A stretch of DNA of 64,000 nucleotides, from the NCBI RefSeq assembly GCF_001277345.1, contig NZ_LIUT01000001.1, forward strand, positions 1,717,549 to 1,781,548, read 5' to 3'. The position numbers and the translations under genes are program-made. Shown piece after piece: positions 7,656 through 16,617 of the stretch (position 1 is the stretch's first letter; each line of letters opens with the position of its first letter). This DNA is from Paenibacillus solani (GTDB taxonomy: Bacteria > Bacillota > Bacilli > Paenibacillales > Paenibacillaceae). The notes under the pieces are model-generated. The model had not been told where the DNA came from. It was given only the letters and a program-made list of their open reading frames with translations, and searched no databases.

Positions 7656-9092
7656 ATGATCTATCACAGGAAAGGAAAGAAATTTACCAGAGTCTTGTCT
7701 ATTCTATTCATTGCAATCCTATTTATTGTCTGCTTCAAAATGGTACGGCACGTCGGTTCATCAACAGTGGAGTTGGTGCCAGCATCATCTGCTAGACTTG
7801 AAGAGAACTATAAGACGCTTCCTGCTGTGCCTAATCTAAATAAAACGTATCGAATCGTAATCGACCCCGGTCATGGGGGAAAAGATCCGGGAGCTACCGG
7901 AGCAAGCGGTGCCTATGAGAAAACGTTCAATCTATCTCTTGCCGGGCGGGTTGTTGACCTCCTTGAGGAGGACCCTTTGTTTGAACCTCTCTTGACACGT
8001 TCGGATGATCAATTCGTTGAATTGGATGAACGGGCGGCCAAGGCGAATGATTGGAATGCGGATGCGATGATTTCCATTCATGGCAATACCTATACGGACC
8101 CCATGACATCGGGTACGGAAACCTTGTACCGACACGAGGAGAGCATCCCCTTGGCCCAAACCCTTCAGGAGCATTTGGTGAAGGGAATTGGCCTTCGTGA
8201 TCGCGGGATCAAGGAAGAACAGTTAAAAGTGCTATCTAAGCCCACGATGCCGGCAGTGCTTATCGAAGTTGGATATCTCACCAATGCGGAGGATGAGCGT
8301 TTCCTGCTGAGCAATGAAGGTCAAGATCTTGCCGCACAAGCTATTGTTGATGGGCTCAAGGACTATTTTGCGGAATCGCAGGAACTCTCGCTTGGACACC
8401 AAGCAAACGGTGAATCAGTTGAAAGATCACCCGGCACTCCGCAAAGCGGGAATCAGTCTATGGAGAAAAAGGTGTATTTTAATGGATCAGCCCAGGACGG
8501 TAAACAGGTCGCACTTACATTCGATGATGGACCGGATGCCATTGTTACGCCCAAAATCCTTGATATCCTGAAGGAAAACGATATTAAAGCCACCTTTTTC
8601 ATTCTGGGAAACCGGGCTGAGGCCCACCCTGAGACTGTGCGGCGAATTAAAGAGGAAGGTCATGCCATAGGAAATCATTCCTGGTCCCATCCCGATTTTA
8701 CGGAGTTATCTATGGAAGAAGCGATGAATCAGGTGATAAATACGCAGAATGAACTGAACGACATTATCGGCTATCGTCCATCCCTGTTCAGGCCGCCTTA
8801 TGGGGCTTTGGACAAGGAGCAGGAGGAATACATCCAGAATATGGATTTAGCAATCGTGAACTGGTCCGTGGATACGATGGATTGGTCAGGTCTGCCCGCG
8901 CCGGAGATCATGGGAATCATCCACAAGCAGTTGAAGCCTGGAGGCATCATTCTTCAGCATACCGCAAACGGCAAGAACCATCTTGCCAACACGCTGGAGG
9001 CACTGGAGCTGTTAATACCGGATTTGAAAGATCAAGGCTACTCATTCGTAACGGTCCCGGATCTGCTGCATTTGCCTGAATCGCAATCTTAG
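7656..9092 (+). CDS. membrane-anchored N-acetylmuramoyl-L-alanine amidase / polysaccharide deacetylase fusion
   Basis: 478 residues, ATG after GAAGGAGGA. Residues ~11-28 form one uncleaved membrane anchor. Residues ~64-235 are an Amidase_3 domain: PGHGG (H73), E88, SIHGN (H142) supply the zinc ligands and IEVGYLTN holds the catalytic Glu (E204). After a Ser/Gly/Gln-rich linker, residues ~282-475 form a NodB-type deacetylase: TFDDGP (D290, D291) and HSWSH (H341, H345), RPPYGA and the final LQHTANG strand. Both active sites look complete. The first domain would cut the glycan-peptide bond of peptidoglycan and the second remove N-acetyl groups from glycan, so one extracellular protein could do both. 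The two activities are usually on separate proteins. Confidence 0.9.
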   Translation: MIYHRKGKKFTRVLSILFIAILFIVCFKMVRHVGSSTVELVPASSARLEENYKTLPAVPNLNKTYRIVIDPGHGGKDPGATGASGAYEKTFNLSLAGRVVDLLEEDPLFEPLLTRSDDQFVELDERAAKANDWNADAMISIHGNTYTDPMTSGTETLYRHEESIPLAQTLQEHLVKGIGLRDRGIKEEQLKVLSKPTMPAVLIEVGYLTNAEDERFLLSNEGQDLAAQAIVDGLKDYFAESQELSLGHQANGESVERSPGTPQSGNQSMEKKVYFNGSAQDGKQVALTFDDGPDAIVTPKILDILKENDIKATFFILGNRAEAHPETVRRIKEEGHAIGNHSWSHPDFTELSMEEAMNQVINTQNELNDIIGYRPSLFRPPYGALDKEQEEYIQNMDLAIVNWSVDTMDWSGLPAPEIMGIIHKQLKPGGIILQHTANGKNHLANTLEALELLIPDLKDQGYSFVTVPDLLHLPESQS

Positions 9093-9184
9093 TAAGCCTG
9101 TAACGAATCAGACTTATCATTTGCAAACCTTATATGCTAAAATCGATTCATCAAATAGGCGCATGGAATAAGAATGGAGACTTC

Positions 9185-9883
9185 ATGAAAAAAACAAAAA
9201 TTCTCATTATCGAAGATGAGGGGCCGATTGCCGATTTGCTTGCCTATGGTCTCAATATGGAGGGTTTCGAAACCCGTATTGCGGCCAGCGGAGCTGCGGG
9301 CTTAAGGGAGCTTGAGTCATTTCATCCCGATCTGCTCCTTCTAGATTGGATGCTGCCCGATCAAAGCGGACTCGATATATGCAAAAAAGTAACCGCGAAC
9401 TATAACCTTCCCATATTCATGATAACCGCTAAATCCGACATCACGGATAAAGTGCTCGGGCTTGAATTTGGTGCCGATGACTATATTACGAAGCCCTTCG
9501 ATCTACGGGAGGTTGTCGCCCGAATTCGCACGATCCTCCGACGACTGGATCAGGCAAACCAAGGGAATAGGGAAGGAACGCCGGAAGCCGTGATCCGCTT
9601 TAGGGGCATCGAAATCGTAATGGAAGAGCGACTGGTCAAGAAAGACGGAATACCGGTTGACCTTACGCCGAAGGAATTCGACCTGCTCATGACAATGTAC
9701 GGCCATCGGGGGAAGATTTACACGCGTTCGGAACTGCTGGATTTGGTCTGGGGTTATGATTTTATGGGGGACACGAGGACCGTGGATACGCATATTCAAA
9801 GGCTCCGCAAAAAGTTGGATGCCGGCGATTTGATCACAACCGTATTCGGCATCGGCTATAAATTCGAGAAGCAGGCGGAATAA
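9185..9883 (+). CDS. OmpR-family response regulator
   Basis: 232 residues from ATG 9185, chosen because AATGGAGA lies seven bases upstream and the receiver domain begins at once (KKTKILIIEDEGPIADLL). The phospho-acceptor is D54 in LLLDWMLPDQSG; acidic pocket residues are E10-D11 (and E12), and the switch Lys lies in DDYITKPF. The C-terminal winged helix (residues ~135-230) shows LTPKEFDLLMTM and TVDTHIQRLRKKL. It sits 3 bases before the kinase gene, forming a two-component system. An in-frame ATG at 9134 lacks a ribosome-binding site. Confidence 0.93.
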   Translation: MKKTKILIIEDEGPIADLLAYGLNMEGFETRIAASGAAGLRELESFHPDLLLLDWMLPDQSGLDICKKVTANYNLPIFMITAKSDITDKVLGLEFGADDYITKPFDLREVVARIRTILRRLDQANQGNREGTPEAVIRFRGIEIVMEERLVKKDGIPVDLTPKEFDLLMTMYGHRGKIYTRSELLDLVWGYDFMGDTRTVDTHIQRLRKKLDAGDLITTVFGIGYKFEKQAE

Positions 9884-9886
9884 GAG

Positions 9887-11341
9887 ATGATCCGGACCAT
9901 CAGAGCCAAGTTTATTGTTGGTTTTTTTGTGATCTTCAGTCTGTCGTTCCTCGTACTCAATCAAACTGTCAAGGAGATCATTCGGACAAGCAATCAGAAA
10001 ATCGTGACTTCCGATCTGGTCGGACTCAAAAACAACAGCAATGTATATGTAAGGCAAGCATTTCTAATCAACCATTTCACGAACAATAAGCTTTATTTTG
10101 GACAGATGGCCGAAGAGATGGTGAATGATTTGAAGCATGCGACATCAAGCGATGTTAGTGCGTACACCGTAGACGGCAAGTTATTATTCTCATCGGATGA
10201 GCAAGAGTTCTCCGGGTCATCCGACGAGGATCTGCGGCAAGCCATCGAGGGTAAAACAGCTTATACCATCACTTATGGCCGGAACAGCGGGACCGTTCTA
10301 TACTCATACCCGGTTATCATCGATGGTGTTAAGGTCGGCATCTTAAGATTTACCAAAGATTTTACCCTGCTCTATGATCAAAGCGGGCGCATTATGGACA
10401 TTATTTTCTACATCGCGCTTGCCATATTCGGGGCAGCGTTCCTGTTCTCGTATATGCTATCCAGGCATATCACCGTTCCATTAGTAAAGCTCACCCGTGC
10501 ATCCACGGAAGTGAAGAACGGGAATCTCGATGTTCGAATCCCGTTCCGGCGAAGAGATGAAATTGGCGAGCTGGCTCTGAATTTCAATGACATGATTGAC
10601 CGGATCGGAAGCCAGATTTCCACGATTGAGGGTGATCGGGATCGCCTTCAGGAGCTTAACGATCAGGAAAAACGTTTTTTCGACAATGTCACCCATGAGC
10701 TTAAGACGCCACTGACGTCCATTCTTGGTTATGCCGAGATTATTCGGGAGAAAGGGGATGACGACCGGGAGTTCTTCGATAAGGGCATGAATCACATTGT
10801 TGAAGAGAGCCGGCGGCTGCATAACATGGTGCTAAGGCTGCTGGAAGTATCCCGCAGAGCTTCGGACGACCGTGAATTCGAAAAGGTGGATGCGGGTCAA
10901 ATTTTGCACGACGTTAGCGATTCCATGTCCTTCCGTGCCAAGCGTTATAAGAAGCGCATCATCTGCCAGACGGATGAACATTTGTATGTAAACGGACAAC
11001 CGGACAGGCTGCGCCAGCTGTTCATCAACCTGCTGGACAATGCGATCAAATACAGCTCTCCCCAATCGGAGATTTCTGCTAAGGTCGAACTGGACTCCGG
11101 ACTCGTTCGCTTTATTTTCGAAAATCCGGGTGAACCGATCCCACCTGACCAGCTTGAGCACCTGTTTCAGCCGTTCTATTCGGCGGGCCATAAGTTCATG
11201 GAAGAAGGCAGTGTCGGTCTGGGTCTCAGTATCGCCAAATCGATCGTCGACGACCATGGAGGGACCATCCGCCTAGTCAGCCGGGACGGGCAGATCATGG
11301 TTTACGTGGAACTACCTTACTTCAGGGAGGAGAGATCATGA
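9887..11341 (+). CDS. sensor histidine kinase, HAMP type
   Basis: 484 residues. Membrane helices at ~8-25 and ~168-190 bracket an extracellular sensor region of ~140 residues. HAMP follows (~192-245), then HisKA with H270 in DNVTHELKTPLTSILGY, and the ATPase domain with N-box NLLDNAIKY, and GLGLSIAKSIVDDHGG. It autophosphorylates and passes phosphate to the regulator encoded three bases upstream. Its stop overlaps the start of a lipoprotein gene, so the lipoprotein may help sensing at the cell surface. The ligand is unknown. Confidence 0.92.
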   Translation: MIRTIRAKFIVGFFVIFSLSFLVLNQTVKEIIRTSNQKIVTSDLVGLKNNSNVYVRQAFLINHFTNNKLYFGQMAEEMVNDLKHATSSDVSAYTVDGKLLFSSDEQEFSGSSDEDLRQAIEGKTAYTITYGRNSGTVLYSYPVIIDGVKVGILRFTKDFTLLYDQSGRIMDIIFYIALAIFGAAFLFSYMLSRHITVPLVKLTRASTEVKNGNLDVRIPFRRRDEIGELALNFNDMIDRIGSQISTIEGDRDRLQELNDQEKRFFDNVTHELKTPLTSILGYAEIIREKGDDDREFFDKGMNHIVEESRRLHNMVLRLLEVSRRASDDREFEKVDAGQILHDVSDSMSFRAKRYKKRIICQTDEHLYVNGQPDRLRQLFINLLDNAIKYSSPQSEISAKVELDSGLVRFIFENPGEPIPPDQLEHLFQPFYSAGHKFMEEGSVGLGLSIAKSIVDDHGGTIRLVSRDGQIMVYVELPYFREERS

Positions 11342-12552
11342 TGATACGGAAACGATTTGCAGGTTTGTCCGTGCTGCTTGCAATCATCCTCCTCTTGTCC
11401 GGATGTGAGGGAGGTCTGCGGTCGGAGACCATCGTTATTCCGAGCTCGGAAGATGAGCAAGTTGCCGATTCGGGCAGCGCCCCATTCCAAGTAAAAACGA
11501 TATACCGTCTTCCGTTTTCGGACACGAAGGACGATCAATTGCTTGGTTGGGAGGATTCAGGATCCGTTCTCGGTCTTTTTCAGGCCCCCGACTCAAAGAT
11601 GCGCTTGTCGCAATATCTGCTGCAGCGGCTCTCATCGCCGTATGAAAAATTCGAGACGCTGCAAGGCGTGGACGCTGATCATTGGAATCTCGAACTGTCG
11701 CCAAACGGCAAATATATCGCCGGTATTAAGAAGACAAAGGACGGCAATGTACTGAAGTTAATATCGCTTTCTGATGGACGGGAAACCATCATGGCCACCA
11801 TAAAGCCCCGTCATGATCTGCTCTTGACAGAGCTCACTTGGTCGGATAACAGCAGATACATCTCTTATCTCGTCACAGACGTCGCTACAGATGTCGCTTC
11901 AGGCCCCGTCAGTGGACAAACCGATGTGGGTGTCGCCACAAACCCCGTTGTCAAAATGGCCGTGTATGACACAACCGCCCGGCAAGTCAAGGTCTATCCG
12001 CTGAAGGGCCTCCGAAACACAGGCAGCGTCTCCGAGGTGAAAATGTCGGACGATGGACAAAGCGCACTGATTGTGGTGCAAAATGAACGGACCCTTAGTA
12101 TCAGCATGGGGACGATAAACGGAAGCAGCTTTCATATCGAATACGAGCATCAGGCGGGCGGTGATCAGATGGCATGGCTTAATAAAGATCAGTTTGTTTT
12201 CCTTGGAACGGAAGGCGAGATCTATGAGTACGATCGACGAAACATGGCTCTCTCTGTCCTGCTGGAGAAGGTTCTTAGCTTTCAATTATCGCAAGACAGG
12301 AAGTATATTGCTTATTCCCAGAAAGACGACAACGATACAATCTCAATTTTTGCAGGAAAGCTTCAAGGAAACAACGTCCTGTACAAAGAATCGGTATATC
12401 AGGGCGTCTTCCCGTCGGTAATGTATTGGAGTCCGCATAATGACAGTCTTCTGGTAAATGGGCGAAAAATATATTCCACTTCAAGACAACAAACGAATCC
12501 GGAGCCAAGTGTCGTCTCGTATAATCAACCGTTTATTATTAGGTTTCAATAG
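11338..12552 (+). CDS. lipoprotein, probable beta-propeller, coupled to the two-component system
   Basis: 404 residues. The N-terminus is a lipoprotein signal with lipobox LLSGC (C23). The mature part contains repeated motifs of the form LSPNGKYIAGIK, KMSDDGQSALIVV, LSQDRKYIAYSQ at roughly 50-70-residue intervals, as in TolB/WD40-like beta-propellers. It overlaps the kinase stop by 4 bases (ATGA), implying translational coupling and a surface role alongside the kinase, for instance signal capture. No enzyme motif is seen. Confidence 0.78.
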   Translation: MMIRKRFAGLSVLLAIILLLSGCEGGLRSETIVIPSSEDEQVADSGSAPFQVKTIYRLPFSDTKDDQLLGWEDSGSVLGLFQAPDSKMRLSQYLLQRLSSPYEKFETLQGVDADHWNLELSPNGKYIAGIKKTKDGNVLKLISLSDGRETIMATIKPRHDLLLTELTWSDNSRYISYLVTDVATDVASGPVSGQTDVGVATNPVVKMAVYDTTARQVKVYPLKGLRNTGSVSEVKMSDDGQSALIVVQNERTLSISMGTINGSSFHIEYEHQAGGDQMAWLNKDQFVFLGTEGEIYEYDRRNMALSVLLEKVLSFQLSQDRKYIAYSQKDDNDTISIFAGKLQGNNVLYKESVYQGVFPSVMYWSPHNDSLLVNGRKIYSTSRQQTNPEPSVVSYNQPFIIRFQ

Positions 12553-12612
12553 TTAACCTAACGCCACAAAGTGGAGCCCCAAAACAAATACTTTTCATAG
12601 TAACCTTATTTG

Positions 12613-12654
12613 CGGCAGACTGAACGAAATATCGTTCTGTCTGCCGTCTTTTTT
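12613..12654 (+). terminator. intrinsic terminator of the two-component operon
   Basis: CGGCAGAC-t-GAACG pairs with CGTTC-t-GTCTGCCG and is followed by TCTTTTTT. The remaining 12655-12837 stretch is AT-rich at first and then contains an open frame without a start (from about 12717) that I could not assign. Confidence 0.85.
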
Positions 12655-12837
12655 AAGATATTAGAATTTATATGTTTGTGGGGTTATTTCAGAGACAATT
12701 TGTTTACAAGTAGGTGAAGTTTCGGAGACATCTTTACTTTATATTTGGAAAAGTCAGCGAAGATAGTTTCCATTCTTTTTACAAGGATCGTCTTCACGGA
12801 TGACAAGGGGGCTTCCCGGAGGGGGGAAGGCTATTCC

Positions 12838-12891
12838 ATGAACGAATGGCTGCCCACGCTGCTTAAGGAATCTAACGGTAAAGAAAGGTGA
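12838..12891 (+). CDS. possible 17-codon leader ORF before the ABC operon
   Basis: ATG 12838 follows a G-rich site (GGAGGGGGG, ending 11 bases upstream) and reads MNEWLPTLLKESNGKER before TGA, three bases ahead of the binding-protein ATG. The G-rich site sits in the loop of a CTTCCC/GGGAAG hairpin (12812-12817 with 12824-12829). It could be a leader peptide, or simply the end of a decayed longer frame that is open from about 12717 in the same phase. Confidence 0.25.
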   Translation: MNEWLPTLLKESNGKER

Positions 12892-12894
12892 GTC

Positions 12895-14286
12895 ATGATG
12901 AAGAAAATAGGCTGGATATGGATTTGTCTAATTCTCTGTCTCTCCGCCTGCAGTGGAGCTCAGGGAAACAAAGGCGAAATGGCAATGAAAGGAGCGACAG
13001 CGGCGCAAGACGGAAGTACGAAAGAAAGTGTGGATTCAAAAGGACATGTGAAGCTCGTGTTCTCGACTTTTTATCTGAGCAATTACATGCAGACTGCTGT
13101 GAAGAAGTATGAGAAGCTGCATCCCAACATCGAGATTGAGCTGCAGGCTACACCCTTTGAGGGGAAGGATCTCGACGAGGTATCTGCAAATATTGAAAAA
13201 TTCGTTACCTCCTCGAACACATCCATCTTGGCCGGCAAAGGTCCCGACCTGATTGAGCTTGATATGCTCCCGGCAGATAAATATGTAAGCCGTCATCTGC
13301 TTGTCAATCTAAGCGACATGATGGAGAAGGATTCATCGCTTCAGACGAAAGATTATTTCACCAACATCTTGGACAACTCGAAGATTGACGGGGGACTTTA
13401 CGGGATGCCGCTTTATTTCTCCCTTGCCGGTTTGATTGGCGATGAGGATGCCCTCGGAAAGAGCGGAGTCAAGATCGATGACAGCAGTTGGACATGGAGC
13501 GATTTTACGGATATTGCCAAGCAATTGACACAGAAAGGTGAGTACAAGAATGTGCTCATTAGCGAACCGCATTATATGCTGAGCGAGATGGTCGCTGAAA
13601 ACTACCGCCAGCTCGTCACAGAAGGAAACGGGAAAGCCAATTTCGATTCGGTGCGCTTTGCCGGGTTAATGCAGCAGATCAAAACGATGTTCGATGATGG
13701 CTTGCTTTACGACATGGTTACAGATGGCGGTGGCAGAGGCAGCGAAGCTACCAGGAATACGAAAGCTTATTTCAACGAAGAAACCATCAGTTCCCTCCGA
13801 GGGTATCTGTTGAACAATTTCGCCGAGCATACCAAGCTGTATGCCAAACCGCATCCGCAAGATGTGGGGGCTGGAGGTTATTTTAAAAACTCTGGAATGA
13901 TCGGGATTAACGCAAGCTCGCCTCATAAGAAAGAAGTCTGGGATTTTATCAAATTTCTCATAGAGGATGAGGCGCAGTCTTATACCGATGTGTATGATCA
14001 AAGCCCTGGTTTTCCAATTAACAGAATTGCCTACGAAAAACAGCTGAAGCAGCTTAAAGACGAAGGAACGATTCATGAGGCTGATCTTCCCGCGGTCAAG
14101 GTTGACAATGCATCGCTGGACCAACTGGACGCCTATATTACGGGAGCCGTTCATTCCATCGAGAAACAGTCCAAGATTGATGAGATCATTTCCAATGAAT
14201 CAAAGTCTTTCTTCAGCGGACAGAAATCAGCGGACAATGTTGCGAAACAAGTTCAGAACAAGATCAATCTATATCTCAACGAGTGA
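12895..14286 (+). CDS. extracellular solute-binding lipoprotein, family 1 (first of two paralogues)
   Basis: 463 residues, ATG 12895 after AAAGGTGAG (ATG 12898 also possible). Signal peptide with lipobox LSAC, acylated Cys19. Residues ~55-170 show the family-1 fold signatures: KLVFSTFYLSNYMQTAVKKY, then KGPDLIELDMLP. Such proteins capture oligosaccharides or sugar derivatives outside the cell for a CUT1-type ABC importer. A close paralogue follows after 21 bases (shared motifs NTxILAGKGPDL, YFTNILDNS/YFGNILDNS, EVWDFIKFLI, GQKSADNVA), indicating a tandem duplication followed by divergence. Confidence 0.9.
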   Translation: MMKKIGWIWICLILCLSACSGAQGNKGEMAMKGATAAQDGSTKESVDSKGHVKLVFSTFYLSNYMQTAVKKYEKLHPNIEIELQATPFEGKDLDEVSANIEKFVTSSNTSILAGKGPDLIELDMLPADKYVSRHLLVNLSDMMEKDSSLQTKDYFTNILDNSKIDGGLYGMPLYFSLAGLIGDEDALGKSGVKIDDSSWTWSDFTDIAKQLTQKGEYKNVLISEPHYMLSEMVAENYRQLVTEGNGKANFDSVRFAGLMQQIKTMFDDGLLYDMVTDGGGRGSEATRNTKAYFNEETISSLRGYLLNNFAEHTKLYAKPHPQDVGAGGYFKNSGMIGINASSPHKKEVWDFIKFLIEDEAQSYTDVYDQSPGFPINRIAYEKQLKQLKDEGTIHEADLPAVKVDNASLDQLDAYITGAVHSIEKQSKIDEIISNESKSFFSGQKSADNVAKQVQNKINLYLNE

Positions 14287-14307
14287 AACGATGAGGAGAA
14301 TCGTCAT

Positions 14308-15726
14308 ATGAAAAAAATCGGGTTAGGATTATTGGTTAGCTGTTTTATAGCCTTCTCTTTAACCGCTTGCGGTAGTGGAAGCCCAACAGGGGCAGCATCA
14401 TCAGCGGGAACCAGCGGCGGCAATGAAGCGTCCGCAGGTACAAACGACGGTGGTTCGGTGCAGAGCACGACTCAGAATGATGAATCAGCCTCCGGTGGCA
14501 AAAAGACCATCGTCTTTTCGATGTTTTTCCCAGATGAACTGTTTCAGGAAGCAAAGAAGAATTACGAACAGCTTCATCCGAATATCGAAATCAAGCTGCA
14601 GACGGGCTATACCGACGATTCGCACATGGAGGCGGATGAGGAGAAGTTCGTCAAGAATACGAATACGGCGATGCTGGCAGGCAAAGGCCCCGATCTGCTC
14701 CAATCGGGTGAATATGTGAATATTCTGCCTACTGATAACTACGTTAAACATCATCTGCTGGTTGATCTCGGTGAATGGATGGACAAGGATTCCACTTTCC
14801 GAAAGGAAGATTATTTCGGTAATATCCTGGACAATTCTCGAACCGGCAAAGGACTTTACAGCATGCCGCTCGCATTCTTTCTGGAAGGCTTTGCCGGAGA
14901 TGCAGATGCCATCGCGCAAACAGGGATTCAGATTAACGACAAAACCTGGTCCTGGAACGATTTTATAAATACCGCAAATCAGCTGGCGGCGGCTTCCAAG
15001 GTATACCCATCAGCGCTGGTATCTGGTGGACCCGAAAACCTGCTGGCAGACATTGCACTTGACAATTATTCCTTATTTGTGGATACGGAGAGCCGCAAGG
15101 GCAATTTCGAATCGGCCTCCTTTACCGGTCTGATGAACCAGGTGAAGTCCATGTACGACAATCATATCGTGACCACGGATCCTCGGAGCAAGGCTTATTT
15201 CAGAACCATCCATATCAACTCTCCTTGGGACTATCTCGTATCTCTAAGGGAATACGGCGAGAATATGAAGTATTACATGAAGCCTCATGCCCAGGAAACG
15301 ACAGCCGGCGGTTATTTCCGGCCTTACAAGAGCATTTCCATGAATGCGAACTCCAAAGTGAAGGAGGAAGCGTGGGATTTCATAAAATTCTTGATGTCCG
15401 GAGAAATCGAAACGCCTTCCACGAAGGCAGGATTTCCGATCAACAAGAAATCATTTGCCAATCAGATCAAGCAATTGAAGGAAGAAGGAACGGTTAAAGC
15501 CTATGAGGAAGGCCCGCTGCAAGGAATGGCGATCAAAGTCGATCAGGCCAAGCTGAACCAACTGGAGAGTTTGGTGGGTGGAGCCACTCATCAGGTCGAG
15601 TACAAGTCCGCCAAAGTGAATGACATCATCGTAAATGAGTCCAAAGCCTTCTTTGCCGGACAGAAATCCGTAGATGATGTCGCCAGGCTCATCCAGAATA
15701 AAGTAACGACCTATCTGAATGAATAG
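14308..15726 (+). CDS. extracellular solute-binding lipoprotein, family 1 (second paralogue)
   Basis: 472 residues. Signal peptide with lipobox LTAC, Cys21, followed by a low-complexity Gly/Ser/Ala/Asn spacer (~22-60) typical of Gram-positive lipoproteins. The body parallels the preceding gene motif by motif: KTIVFSMFFPDELFQEAKKNY, AGKGPDLLQSGEYVNIL, EAWDFIKFLM, FFAGQKSVDDVARLIQNK. Its stop overlaps the first permease start by 8 bases, so it is translationally linked to the transporter. Having two receptors on one permease pair suggests a widened ligand range. Confidence 0.9.
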   Translation: MKKIGLGLLVSCFIAFSLTACGSGSPTGAASSAGTSGGNEASAGTNDGGSVQSTTQNDESASGGKKTIVFSMFFPDELFQEAKKNYEQLHPNIEIKLQTGYTDDSHMEADEEKFVKNTNTAMLAGKGPDLLQSGEYVNILPTDNYVKHHLLVDLGEWMDKDSTFRKEDYFGNILDNSRTGKGLYSMPLAFFLEGFAGDADAIAQTGIQINDKTWSWNDFINTANQLAAASKVYPSALVSGGPENLLADIALDNYSLFVDTESRKGNFESASFTGLMNQVKSMYDNHIVTTDPRSKAYFRTIHINSPWDYLVSLREYGENMKYYMKPHAQETTAGGYFRPYKSISMNANSKVKEEAWDFIKFLMSGEIETPSTKAGFPINKKSFANQIKQLKEEGTVKAYEEGPLQGMAIKVDQAKLNQLESLVGGATHQVEYKSAKVNDIIVNESKAFFAGQKSVDDVARLIQNKVTTYLNE

Positions 15727-16600
15727 AAGAAGTTTAAGGAGATGGATGCGCAAAGACGGGATGAAAGCTTTATGGTTCATGGCTCCCAGCCTGATCGGCT
15801 TTGCTTGCTTTTATATCATCCCGTTCATAATGGGCATTTACGAATCGTTCACGGACGGTTCATTGGAGGGCACATTAGTTGGCTTCGATAACTACAATGA
15901 AGTGCTAAGCAGCGGCTCCTTCCACAAGGCATCGGTAAATATGCTGATTTTTACCGGCATTGGCGTTCCGCTGGTCATCGCGTTGTCGCTCATTCTGGCA
16001 TTACTGCTGAATCGGCCCTTGTTTATGCGCAATTGGCTTCGAACCTCCTTTATTATGCCGCTTGTCGTACCCGTCGCATCCGTTGTGATGATCTGGCAGA
16101 TCCTCTTCGATTGGAACGGAACCTTAAATGCATGGCTGCACCATTTCCATAAAGAGAGGATCGACTGGATGCAATCGGATTGGTCGATGAGCGTGGTCAT
16201 CCTCATGTATTTGTGGAAAAACATCGGCTACAACATGATTTTATTTCTGGCCGGACTTCAATCCATTCCGAAGGATTATTACGAGACGGCACGTGTTGAG
16301 GGCGCGGGGCGGTTCCGTCAGTTGTTTCACATTACGCTAATCTATTTGACGCCTACAACATTCTTTGTCGTGCTGATCTCCATCATCAATTCTTTCAAGG
16401 TCTTTCGGGAGACGTATCTGCTTGCAGGCGATTATCCGTATGACCGGATCTATATGATGCAGCACTATATGAACAACATGTTCTCCTCGCTTGATATTCA
16501 GAAGCTGACGGCTGCAGCCACGCTGATGGTCGGCTTCATCGTCATTCTGGTGACGGGACTATTGAGCGTTGAGCGCCGATTTCGGGATAACTTGGAGTGA
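15719..16600 (+). CDS. sugar ABC transporter permease, MalF/UgpA type
   Basis: 293 residues with six membrane helices. The EAA loop for ATPase docking reads YYETARVEGAGRFRQLFHIT at about residue 190, which is the canonical CUT1 form. It pairs with the next permease in the membrane. Start ATG 15719 overlaps the previous gene by 8 bases. No ATP-binding protein is encoded in this operon, so a shared MsmK-type ATPase elsewhere on the chromosome is expected, as usual for CUT1 systems of Bacillota. Confidence 0.93.
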   Translation: MNRRSLRRWMRKDGMKALWFMAPSLIGFACFYIIPFIMGIYESFTDGSLEGTLVGFDNYNEVLSSGSFHKASVNMLIFTGIGVPLVIALSLILALLLNRPLFMRNWLRTSFIMPLVVPVASVVMIWQILFDWNGTLNAWLHHFHKERIDWMQSDWSMSVVILMYLWKNIGYNMILFLAGLQSIPKDYYETARVEGAGRFRQLFHITLIYLTPTTFFVVLISIINSFKVFRETYLLAGDYPYDRIYMMQHYMNNMFSSLDIQKLTAAATLMVGFIVILVTGLLSVERRFRDNLE

Positions 16601-16617
16601 CCAAAGGGAGGCTCATC

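Noticed and set aside
9134..9184. N-terminal extension of the response regulator
   Set aside because: No ribosome-binding site before ATG 9134, while ATG 9185 has one and begins the receiver domain immediately.
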